From Trileptium ribeirensis (Eukaryota; Nematoda; Enoplea; Enoplida; Thoracostomopsidae), in contig JASANE010030209.1 in assembly GCA_030248225.1 (NCBI GenBank), positions 1 to 64,000 on the forward strand: 64,000 nt of DNA, in the 5' to 3' direction. The translations under genes were made by a program, and so were the position numbers. Below are positions 44,770-55,705 of the stretch, piece by piece; position 1 is the stretch's first letter; the number at the start of each line of letters is the position of its first letter. Under the pieces are notes generated by a model. That model had not been told where the DNA came from. It saw only the letters and a list, made by a program, of their open reading frames with translations, and did not search any database.

Positions 44770-47700
44770 CGACATCTCCAATGGTGGCCATAGGGAAAGG
44801 GGTGGAAGCTGAGAGCGAGTTCGAGAATTGCCCAAAAAGAAGTGAAATCAAGAATTAGGGGTAAGAGCCACCAAGGGATGCACCGGTCTACCAGCGGTCG
44901 GAGATACCCTTTATCACTGGATGAAAGTTGCGCGAATTCCCAGCGGTAGACATGTCATTGTCCCGGGCAGGGATATCAAGTTTAGGTCGATGGTTGGAAC
45001 TTATTTGCAAATTAAGCGGAATAGGCCGTGTGAACACATATACATTAAAATAAACCACAGTTAAACCAATTATGCCCTGCAACCTAAACAGACTTAGACC
45101 ATTGGTGGCACTGAAAAGTAAATTACTAGGGGATAAAAATTGAGAATTTAGATATGAATAGGGTTGGTGCATTCAGCACCTTTTTAGGCGTAACCTTCTC
45201 AAAATTAAGCTAAGGCTAAATTGAATTTTGGATTAGCAGGATGACTTATCCGTGCTAATACTGACTGTACCCTGGCGAGTCCGGAGAACGTGCCGTGGGT
45301 AACAAATTTATACTAAAAATGCTTAAATAGAACTGAGGAATTTTAAAAACTGACATGAAAATTTTAACTAACATTAGTGAATATGAGAGCAGCTTGGACT
45401 GTCAACCGTTGTACCCTGGCTAGTCCGAATGACAGGCCACAGGACACTGAGAAAGTTTTGGAAAAGAATAAGTTATGACACTGAGTAAAACTTTATAAAA
45501 GTTTGATTTGTGGGACCGAATGAATTTAAGACCAAATCAAAAAAAAAATTTGAAAAAGAATTTGCAAAGTTGGAATAAAAAGTCAAGAAAACAATAGTAC
45601 AATATTGCGAATTAAAATGATAACCCATTTGGAGATTTCTTAAATAGTTTTGCATGGTGGTGCCGTGTCCGTTTAGACTAGCACCCACACTCCTACATTT
45701 AGAATTTACCAGAACGTGTCCGAGATCACCGGTTCTGGGTGTGGTATGCAAAAGTTTTTAAGCAAAATGTCACTACGGTATAGAGTTCGAATAACAGTCC
45801 CGTAGTGTGTAGTAAAAAGGATTTGAATAAATTTTGGCATAATTCTTTTTTAAAAGTAAAATTGAAAAATTTGAATTGAGCCGTTTCATCTTGGGTGGTC
45901 AACCAAGGGTAGGTTGGAACTGTATTAGTTCTGAAGGCATCCAAGCTCTATCTCAGCTCGACAAACGGCCAGAGTTGAGATACAGTTTGGAGCTAGAAGG
46001 GACTTTCCATAGGTTTGTTAACTTGTGAGTACACAATAAAAGGTTTTGTTACTTGAGATAACTACTGCCTGCACAAAGTAAAGATGAGTGTTTACCTTTA
46101 GAGATCGTAATACTAAGATAGCAGAATTGCACCAAGACGATAAAGCTATAACTATTTACAAGTCGTCTAAAAATAAAAAGTAACATTTTGTAATATTGAG
46201 GTTAACAGCCAGTTGAGATAGAAGCCTTTGCTAACCACTTTGACTAATATTACCAATAAAGTGCCAACCAAGCAGGTACTGAGAAAATAATGTGGCCCTG
46301 CCACCTTGAGTATTTTACCCAAAAGTAGTGCTCGCGTTGGTGACCTGCACCATCAAGTTATGCATAAGTAGTTTCGAGTAAACTACAGATAAAATAAAGA
46401 AAAGCAACACCATCAGCTCCTGCAGGTCAGATAACACGCACCGTCGTGTATTGAAAATTTATTACCCGACATTAGCTGGAAATTTTTACAAATTATTTAG
46501 TAACACTGTTAGCATATTACAAGAGATTATAGAGTGAAAACTTAACAAGAAAACCCCTGGCCTTATGCACCAGGTATAACAAAGATAACATATTTCTCAC
46601 ATTGTGATATCTGAACAAATACCCAAAAGTTTCGCACTGCGTAACCCATTTCCTATAACAATTTTTATAAATTTTTGAATTTTTAACTAGTTTAGGACAA
46701 TAGCGTGCGATCATGCATTAAAGGATACATGTACCTTAAATCGTACTACCTGGAGTGTTCGTGTGTTTCGTAAACCTGAAAAACTAAAGGATTTTATGTG
46801 TTAGTGTTAGGGACAAGTGACACAGGATTTTCCCTAAATAGAACGTGGGTGTTGGCCCATAGCTGCCAAGCCCCCTAAGCGTGTAATTTCCCCGGCCTGT
46901 GCATTGGACCACCCCTAGGCGAGGCTTGCGCTAAGACATAGTTCCGACAACTATGTCCCACCCTAAGGAAGGTTTACAATGACACAGCCTTCGACGATAG
47001 AGCAGCCCATGGTGTGGCAGCCTAGGGTCCAACGGGTGGTAAAAAGGTGCCGGAAAGGTAGAAAGACCAATTCCACCCAGAGGTTCCCGTTTAAGGAATG
47101 GGCTGCCCTTTTTCTGGTCTGCCATATAACCCGGCTAGGGCTTACTATGCCTGGCACACCCGCCTCCTCGGCAGGTTCCAGAAATGCAGGTAACCTCCTG
47201 CATAGTCACTGCGAGTGAGCCTAATTTTGCTTATGCGCGTGTGTGTAGGTATGTATGTGCGGGTGTCTCCTATGCAAAGGCGTAGAAAATACCGATGGTG
47301 TGGGAGTATGAATGTGTAAAAGCATCCTGTTAAGTGTGTGCGGAATTGAACCTTAGGCGTATAAACCAAAACACAGATACGAGTGCACGTGTGTACGTAA
47401 CCTATAAACCGTTTTTAGCAGAGTTGTAATCGAAATCCTAAAACTCGTTCCCAATTTGTGCAACCAGACGCTTCAATAACTTCATGTAATGAACAATAAT
47501 CACAACAACAAAATAAAGAAAAACTGCGAGAAGAAAAAGAAAACTCCCGAACACACATTATATAACACTACACACTATATTAACAACAACTAATAATAAT
47601 GAAAAAATATCCACAATACTCGTAACACAACATTAACTACTCGTCAACTCTCCAATAACAACACGTACAATATCCAAAAAACCAGTGTCGCAGCCATATT

Positions 47701-48550
47701 TACACGCTAGAGACGAAAAGTATAGCTATGTAAATTTATTTAGTATCAAAACCGATTATTATTATATTAAGGAAATTTTGGTGTAAATTTAGGGTTGGGA
47801 AAAAGGTTATTTGAGAACAAAGTGGAGGTATCCGTAGGGATTAAGTGTATTTCTGGATAGAGATAATTAAATGGAACCCCGTTTGGTCAGTTTAGAGAGT
47901 TAAGAAATCGTATGTAATTAGGAAAAAGTCAAATATTGATGTATTTGGTTTTGGGAGATAACAGTGAAAATTAGGGGATTCTGAACCCGATGAAAATGGA
48001 ATTAAGGGGTTTCCAACACAGGGAGTAGATAAAATAGAGTCTGATAGTTGGGAAAAGTTGTACCCGAATGGGAAAAAGATCAACGAATTTGTAAATTTGA
48101 TGGAAAAATAAAAACATTGATTTTTAAGTAAAATAAAGTGTCAAACTAGAGCATAGGGGTAATATACCCCCATATAGGAGTAAATGATGGGTTCACCCGA
48201 GTGAGGATGAGTGTGAATGTACCCGTTATGGCCTACAACCCAACCCACCGGGAGGAAATAATGATAAAACCTAGGAAAATGTGTTATTCGAATAAAAGTA
48301 AGGAAATTCGTAAATTCCTAGATTTATAGTCAGTTTTAAGGGGTAATAGGTTGAGAGGGAGTGGAAAACGAAGGAGGAAATATGAAATTTAGATAGTTTT
48401 CTCCCTCTCGGAGGTAGATATAGGAGTCGCCCCCGTGGGGAGGTGGATATCCCCACCCCAGGAGAGGATAATGAAATCGATATAATTTTAGTAGTTAGAT
48501 CAAATCCTATGAAATATTATCCATAAGGGAGGGAAATACAAGGTTGGACC
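44770..48550. other. Long interval without recognisable genes
   Basis: About 3.8 kb with no domain seen on either strand. Similar phrases recur, for example TGTACCCTGGCGAGTCCG (about 45264) and TGTACCCTGGCTAGTCCG (about 45411), hinting at an old internal duplication. Short ORFs such as 46979-47218 show no family signature. Confidence 0.35.
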
Positions 48551-48552
48551 TG

Positions 48553-48745
48553 CCCAAAAGTTGACACCGCTGTAGTCCATCTTATCGAGAAGTCGGCGTA
48601 TTGGGACAGAGTCAAATGCTTTCTTGAAGTCGAGGTAGACAACATCTATCTCCGGCAGAGCAGGGTCGTCGAAGTATTGGGTCCACTCATTTAGACAGTA
48701 AAGAAGGTTTGTGGTAGTATATAGATCTACTGGGTAGGGCGGATA
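48553..48745 (-). pseudogene. LINE reverse transcriptase fragment (motif A)
   Basis: The minus strand reads TTNLLYCLNEWTQYFDDP and IDVVYLDFKKAFDSVPIRR, then LLDKMDYSGVN. This is RT motif A with the catalytic Asp. It ends just where the fragment at 43800-44768 begins in protein terms, so the two may be parts of one copy separated by later insertion. Confidence 0.75.
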
Positions 48746-49593
48746 GTTAATATTATTAAGTAAATAATAATTGGGTAAAGGTACTTATTTGTATCGTCAA
48801 TCGCAGCGATCCTATATGTATTCACAGCTCGTTTCATTCTACACCATAAAAGTCAAGCCACTGCTCCGCGTATTCTTTACGCTCAAAAATAACGGCAAGG
48901 AAGGAAACTACTAGCAAGGAAACCCGAGTATAGGCGTTTCATGTGTTCAGAATCACTAGTCCACTGGGCTAAGGGCCAGGTATAAGCACCTTTCCAGTAA
49001 GATAAATATAGCAATGTAACCCGTAGGCAATATATCTGACAGCCGATGTAACGGAATTATCTTCCAACGCACGCAAGCTCATTACCAGGAACATAAATCC
49101 ATTATAAAACTAAAACCAGAAATAAGAACATTAGCTAGGTAGCCTACGAACAGGAAATATAAAATAAACGATAAATGTGTATCATCAAGACAAAACAATT
49201 CGATTGCCGCAGCTTCTGCTGATCATGCATGACTAGACTCAACTAAAAACAAAATTAACTTAGACATAGCTAATACGTAAAATGAGTGGAAAATATGTAA
49301 ATTAGGTAGAGAAATTAAATAATATAAATTTAAGATTTTGAAAATCCATGGAACGATATAATAAACTATTTAGTGAAAAATATAAAAATTGAGATTTTTG
49401 CCCCGGGAACCCCCTGGTGCCCTACTAGACACCAGACATGTACGACTATTTGTAAAACAGTAAACTGAAATACAAACACTCATCATAGCTATGTAATAAA
49501 AGACAAAGTTTACCATCAAAACATATAATAATTCGTAATCCAGCAAAAAAACATACCTTCGGATGATTTAGGAGCGCAAGTCTGGTAGACAAT
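48746..49593. other. Non-coding interval
   Basis: No gene is recognised. It includes the second copy of the direct repeat at 49265-49436. Confidence 0.35.
49265..49436 (+). repeat. Direct repeat, copy 2
   Basis: Contains AAGATTTTGAAAAT, CATGGAACG, ATATAATAAACTATTTAGTG and CCCCCTGGTGCCCTACTAGA, colinear with 42215-42465. Confidence 0.55.
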
Positions 49594-50340
49594 TTATCGC
49601 CCCCCCCTCAAATGCATTTTAAACGTGTGTATGGTACGTGACATTGTTATGGTATTAGAGAGATCGTTCCAGGGCCGACTTACTCTGGATGAGAAAAAAT
49701 GTTTCCGTACGTTTGTTCGGCACTGTTGTACAAACAATTTGCGGTCATGTCCCCTTAGTTGTCGGTGGGCCATCTCAATGAATTCGTCAACCGTCGGTAC
49801 GGAGTTGCCACTAATGATCTTGTAAAAGCGTTCACGAGATCTACCGTCTCGCGGCGTTGAGAAAGATTCGATTCGTTGTCCTATTGTATGTTGCTTGCCA
49901 GGCAGAGAAATCGTCGTTGAGAAATTCTCAAGTTTATGAATGGCAGTGACGTACTGAGGTGCCCAAACGACAGTGGCGTATTCTAGTATGTGTCCAACCA
50001 ATGTTTTGTACAAAGAGAGTATGACCTCTGCAGAGCGCGATGCAATTGTTCGACGGACTATTCCAATCCGCTGGTTCGCATGTGTCTCAAGCATGTTGAT
50101 GTGAGACGCAAACTTGAGGTCGCTAGACACTATTACGCCAAGAAGTTTAACTTGATCAACTTTCTATATATCCGTAGTCGCTAACCGGTAACGATAAGGG
50201 ATTGACTCTCTTAGTCGCATAACATGGCATTTGCTGGGTTTTAGAGGCACCTGTCGTTCGTAGGACCCGTTCACTATTGCGTCGATATCGACTTGCAAAG
50301 CTGTGCAAGGGCGACGGTGCAGATTTTGCGATAAAGTTTT
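49594..50340 (-). pseudogene. LINE ORF2 C-terminal fragment, second family
   Basis: The minus strand reads LKPSKCHVMRLRESIPYRYR, KLLGVIVSSDLKFASHI, RIGIVRRTIASRSAEV, LEYATVVWAPQYVTA and KHFFSSRVSRPWNDLSN. These correspond to RT downstream and thumb segments of the same family as 43800-44768. Motifs A to C are absent. A stop (GGATATATAG) lies before the Met at 50130. Confidence 0.8.
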
Positions 50341-51177
50341 ATGTCGTCGACGTACATAAGAATTTCAGAAGACACTACACCTACACTTGGAATGTCATTG
50401 ACATACTGAATATAAATATAAATAAATTAAATATAAATAATTATAAAAATAAAATATAAATATAAATTCGTTCGGAACGTTCATACATTTACCTTGATCA
50501 AAAGCAGAGAACAGCACGTCTAAGAGGCTATATATTTGTTATTAAATAGTATAATGAGTTATCTTTCTTTTCTATAAAGTTGTATGTTAGTGGCTTTAAT
50601 ACAAAAAATAGCGTATTTACCCAATTTATATAAAATAACTAACCGTAGTTTAGGAAAATGGCAGTGAGAATTATAAAGAGCGCCTGTTCCAACGGAACTC
50701 CCGCATGCCATGAAAATTGTAATACAGTTCATGCATGTTAAGAAGTTTTTCGTCTGACTATAGTAGAAGGTGCAAAGTAGAGCAAGGATATGGAAAGCAG
50801 CCGACTGAAAGCTTGGGCCGTTGTGAGATGCGCATTTACAAAGTCCCGTTTTTGTAGTCCTAAGTGGGCGCCATTTATCGTTTGAACTACCCATGCCTGA
50901 TCTGATATTAGTTATAAAGCTGTTAAAGACCAGAAATATTAAAAATCATGCATGCTGGTGCTCCAAGCTATCAGGCGGCAGAAGGTCGTCTCAGGAAGTG
51001 GAAGCCTCGAGGTGGGGGTCGTCCGGAATAGTGTTGATTTCAGGAGGTAGAGGACCTTGAGAGTGATGTCGTCAGTGGAGGCGGAAGAGATCCCAGATAT
51101 TTTCGCCGCAGTTTTTGTCGATCTTACTCCATTTTTTGGCCGTGGGAAAATTGGAACATTTGGTTCATCCATTTTGT
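50341..51177. other. Interval with possible LINE remnant
   Basis: A minus-strand frame at 50939-51120 reads TAAKISGISSASTDDITLKV. It faintly resembles the APGxDGIS segment before LINE RT motif 1, but this is too weak to call. Otherwise no content is recognised. Confidence 0.25.
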
Positions 51178-53290
51178 ATTCCAAACGGTTACAATAAATC
51201 ATGGTACGGTTCAATCGACGATTATACCGATTTAAACATAAGCGTCGCATGCGATAACGAATCGCGCCGCAAGTCAAACGGTGAATGCATGGAACCAAGC
51301 ACAAGCCCCATATGTGACAACGACTTGTCATGCGTTTCAAACGACGAAACAAGGACAAAGTATGGCAACTGGTGCAATAGAAAATAGTGCATACGGATAT
51401 TACGGTGCAACACCAGGGGTCCCTCAATACAATGAAATACCACTCACAGGGAGCAATTTGATGGTTAATCCCGGAGTATCATTAGCAACACCCTATGTAC
51501 ATCAACTGCAGCAACCACAGCAAGCGATGGCCACAACGAATCAAACCAATAAACGCCGCAAGCGACGAATACAACACAGCAAGCAATCGGTGAAGCGATT
51601 ATGGTTAAGATGGAGAACGAACTGCAAAATCTGCAATCGTACAAGAGCGAGACAAGTTTCGAGAAAATCCGAAAAGAACTCGACAAAGCGCTGGCTCAAG
51701 ATGGCATCGACGACGAGCAAAAAAACTCCGAGTCCTGAAAGCCAAAATGCGCGAAAAAGCGAAATAATACTTGAGGTATTAGCAATCGAAAAGGCCGAAG
51801 AATTAATCCATTACAGCGAATTAATGAAGAAATTCAAAGAAAGATTACATGTACAAGCGATAAGAAGACATTGACAAATCACATGAACGAGCTGCAAAGT
51901 CTACGGCCAAGAGGAACGGTCAAAGATTTCGTAGATGGGTTACGATTGTATGCGGCACGAAACCTAACAACGAAAGGAATAGCTGAGCCAATCGTTGGAG
52001 AAGTCTTCAAGTCCGCGGTGATCACAGGATTAAAGAACGAAATACGAACTCGATTGTGCGCGACAACAGAAGAGACCTTCGCCACATTGACGGAGAAGGC
52101 CAAAGCAGTCGAGAACTTGGATCATCAACAGATGAATCAAGGATTGCGAACTACAAGCGACCAGCCACCAAGATACAGAGAAATACATTAGAGTCGAATG
52201 AGTCAACCGAACGCAAATCAAACGAGAGCGAACATAGGCCAGCAAACGTTGCAACCGAGACAGCAAAGACCACAAGTACAATGGCGTCCACACCGGTGGA
52301 GCAATCAATCAATGCAAGTACGCCAACCACAAGAGCAACAAATTGTGTAACCGTGGGCGGTGCCCATAACAGCGATGCAACCACAGAACGGTATGAGTTA
52401 TCAGCAACCGGTGCAACCATATTATGGCCAATGACAATGCAACCAGCAATACCGCAGGGGTGGTGCAAGTAACACAGCAAGCAATGCAACCGCAAACGAA
52501 TTGGCAACAACAATAAAGAATGCCAATGACGGTGAATCAACAATTCACAAAATCAACAAACGTTGACGAACCAAACGCCGCCAAGGTGCAACAATTGTGG
52601 AAAGCTGGGCCATAGAATGCAGAACAAAAGGCAATAGGAATGCGAACAGAAAATCAACAACAAAATCGTAATCGACAAACAGTGGTACCAAACCGGTCGA
52701 ATCCACAAGACAAAAGAACGAGCAATCAACCGACGAGACCGAGCGGAGTGGAGAAAAGAGTGGACATTTAAAAAGAACCAAACAACATCGAAGATATATC
52801 GGTAGAATAAAAAGAACAATTTGTAGGTCATTTGCCGCGCAAAGAAATGGCGCTATGCCCGATAGCGTTCAATGGACATCTAACAGAAAGAGCGATAGGC
52901 TACTTCTTCGTACCAGTCCACTTAGAAAAGAAAGTGCGGAACATCCGACTCATCATGGTCTGAAGCTTTTCAAAGATAGCGATATATGGATACGACCTCC
53001 TAGCAGCCTTCGAATTGATAATTGACCATCGGCGATTAGGAATATCTATGAACGGGAAATTGCTAACCCATAATTGGCGAGTACACGAAATGGGATCAGT
53101 CGGCAAGAAAACACGACGCGGTATCGAACTGCGCGATTAGAAGCAAAATGAAAGACGAGCAGAAAAACGGTCCACAGAATGTCAACGAAAATCAACGAAA
53201 ATGAAACCAAAGAACTAAAAAACTATCGAGTAACTGCTGTGGATCAAGAAGAATGCGATTCCGAAACATCGTCAATATTCAAAACGGACT
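51178..53290 (+). pseudogene. Ty3-like retrotransposon gag-protease, degenerate copy B
   Basis: Inverted counterpart of 39805-41995. Frame 51281-51874 has the Gln/Thr-rich N-terminus (QTTKQGQSMATGAIENSAYG) and KAEELIHYSELMKKFKERL. Frame 51871-52191 has HMNELQSLRPRGTVKDFVDG and TTEETFATLTEKAKAVENL. The zinc-knuckle-like CNNCGKLGHRMQ is at about 52587-52622, again without the final Cys. The protease-like AFNGHLTERAIGYFFV and LLAAFELIIDHRRLGISMNG lie at about 52867-53060. Several stops break it, and no LTR, RT or integrase was found nearby. Confidence 0.7.
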
Positions 53291-54761
53291 GTAACAAAAC
53301 TAAATATGGACATATAATTTGTGAAATGATAGTTTTTTATATAGTTTGTACACGTGCGTTGTGCTATAAACGTAATCTTTTGCGCTGGGTTTTAGTTTTT
53401 CGTTTTTAGGTATTTTTAATAGTTTTGTTTGATTCATTCTTGACCAACGATTGATCAAGTATATTTTAGGGGTTTTTGTTATTTTTTGGGGGGTTCTGAA
53501 AGCAGAGATATAATCTTTAGGTCCATTTAGTTTTTGTTGACCTATATAAGAAATAATTGTTTCATGAAACTTATAAACTATTATTAAATTATTTTTTGCC
53601 GAAATTTAAATTTACTGGAACAACATAATAAATTGCAACGCAAAAAAACTTGATTTCAAAAAATTTTTGCCGTTTTGAAATATAGTTTTGTTCTAACAAC
53701 AATAGCAATGTATTTTTGTTTTCAAAAATCTTGGAATTAATTGAATAGATTGGATCATATATTGCGTAAAAGAAGGGTTTGCTGGAAATCAGGATACTTT
53801 GCGGTTAAAGTTTTTGTATCAATCTTGATAGCATAAGTACGTACTTTTATCACCAATTTGCATCTAAGTAGAGCTGCAAAAATTAAATTACTTTATTCAG
53901 TGACGCTGAACAGGATAAACTGATTGTATCAGCAAGAAATTTATTCCTAATTTTCTAGTTTAAAATATATAAACGGTTGGGTGAATTTGAATATTTTCAT
54001 CAATTTGTTTACGATATGTTAAGATCGCACACGTTGCTTCCCGGCTGAACTGGTTGTAATCGGGCTCAGTTGAATCCGATTATTATTTTAAAATCGTGTT
54101 ACTTTTAGAATTTTTAAACGTATCTCGATCACATGCTGGCACCTAACACCTGTTCTCCCCACGGATCAGCAAGTTGATTTATAGAGGAGTTACGTTATAG
54201 ATATGGCTCCAGTGTACAGTATGCTAAGTTTTTTGTAACGAACTTCAAAATATGGATAGATATATATCTGAAGATCGCACTGACATACCTTTATTGTATT
54301 GTTTCCATTGAAAGATTAAGTTGATTTTGGACTTTCTGTTGTATGGTGTAGAATTTCAATTTGAATATCGGACATTAGCAGTTGGCTCTAAAATGGATGA
54401 AAACTGGGCTGGTAATTTGTGAAAAAAAGAAAGCCCAAGATACTGTGACATCTTAGGCGAATTTATTTATTTCATAAAGTGTTCGAAGCGTTATGAAATG
54501 GGTGACCAAATTTCATGCAAAATTTACTAATATGTTCACTTATTGTTGCGTTATGGCCCATAGTTGAAGGCCGTGTTGTGATAATCTAACACATCTGAAC
54601 ATAGCATACCGGCATTCCTTCACATCATCCAAATTTAGCTCCCATTCCATTGGTCTTGTAGATTTTTTACTTGTATCAGATGTAATGTGTTGTCGTAGTT
54701 GGGTGGTTATTTTGAAATTCAAATTCAAATTATTCAGGTTGTATGTTACATAATTTAATTA
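53291..54761. other. AT-rich non-coding interval
   Basis: No ORF, repeat or RNA gene recognised. Confidence 0.4.
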
Positions 54762-55688
54762 ATGGTACATTCAATGTCTCATATAACAAGGTTTTCCTCA
54801 TCTCCTGTGACAGCAGACAAAGATGCTACTTGCTTAATCTGTGATTCCGCATTCACCGAGCTCGACACAAAAGTGATATGTGGAAAGTGTCACGGAAATT
54901 CTCATCGTAAGTGCTCTAAAATTAGTAGTGCTGCTGCCGCGGAAGCCACCAAGCCGGATTCTACTATCCGATGGTTCTGCCCCTTCTGTCTGCCGAATAT
55001 AGATGAAGGGCTTGCCAAAATACATACTTTTGAAGAACGTATGCAAAAATTTGAAGAAAATCAAAAGCGTTTGGAAAATATTGTTACTCAACTTGTAGAA
55101 AAATTGCATAGTGTCATTTCCAAGGATCTAACCCCCCGTCCCCCCACGCCTCCTACTCAGGCCAGCGGTAACCGTGGTACTAGCAGTGCTGCCGATCTTA
55201 ATTTATCTTTAAATAATCCGTCAGAGATTTTCGATAAAGTGCTTAATGAAATAGGAGATAGAAATCGACGTAAATGTAATATAATTATTGCGGGCTTAAA
55301 TGAATGTGAAAGTGTCGTTGCAGCAGATTGAAAGCGGTATGATGTGTCAAAAGTAGAGAATTTATTTGTAGAAGCCGGTATTCATATCGATTCGTCAAAT
55401 GTTCCAACCATGTATCGTCTCGGCAGGCCGCGAAATGACAACAAACCCCGATTATTAAAAGTTGTCTTTAAAAACGGAAGTGATCGTAACGCTGCCGTGT
55501 CGTTTGCGCTATCCTTGCGTAAATTGCCTGCAACATCAGAATTTTGTAAATGCTACATAAATCGTGACCGCACAGCTAGTGAGATTCAGGCCTTTAATCA
55601 TGCACAAGCTAAACGAAAGTTGAAAGCGACTCCTAGTACTCATGTAAATGATCAAATTGCTTCGGGGGACGACAACCCCATAGTGTAA
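54762..55688 (+). pseudogene. CR1-like LINE ORF1 with PHD finger, one in-frame stop
   Basis: This ORF1 protein should bind LINE RNA. Residues 24-76 carry C-x2-C (CLIC), C-x2-C (CGKC), H-x2-C (HRKC) and C-x2-C (CPFC), a complete C4HC3 PHD zinc finger with Trp two residues before the last Cys pair. Residues 82-118 form a predicted coiled coil (HTFEERMQKFEENQKRLENI). After a Pro/Thr/Ser linker an RRM-like LINE ORF1 domain reads RRKCNIIIAGL, MYRLGRPRNDNKPRLLKVVF and CYINRDRTASEI. The frame is continuous for 309 codons except for TGA at 55329-55331, probably a mutated Trp codon. ORF2 follows after 17 bp. Confidence 0.85.
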
Positions 55689-55705
55689 GGCATGTATGTT
55701 CTAAT

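Noticed and set aside
50939..51120. Possible LINE segment TAAKISGISSASTDD
   Set aside because: Similarity to the RT N-terminal motif is too weak and the frame lacks neighbouring motifs.
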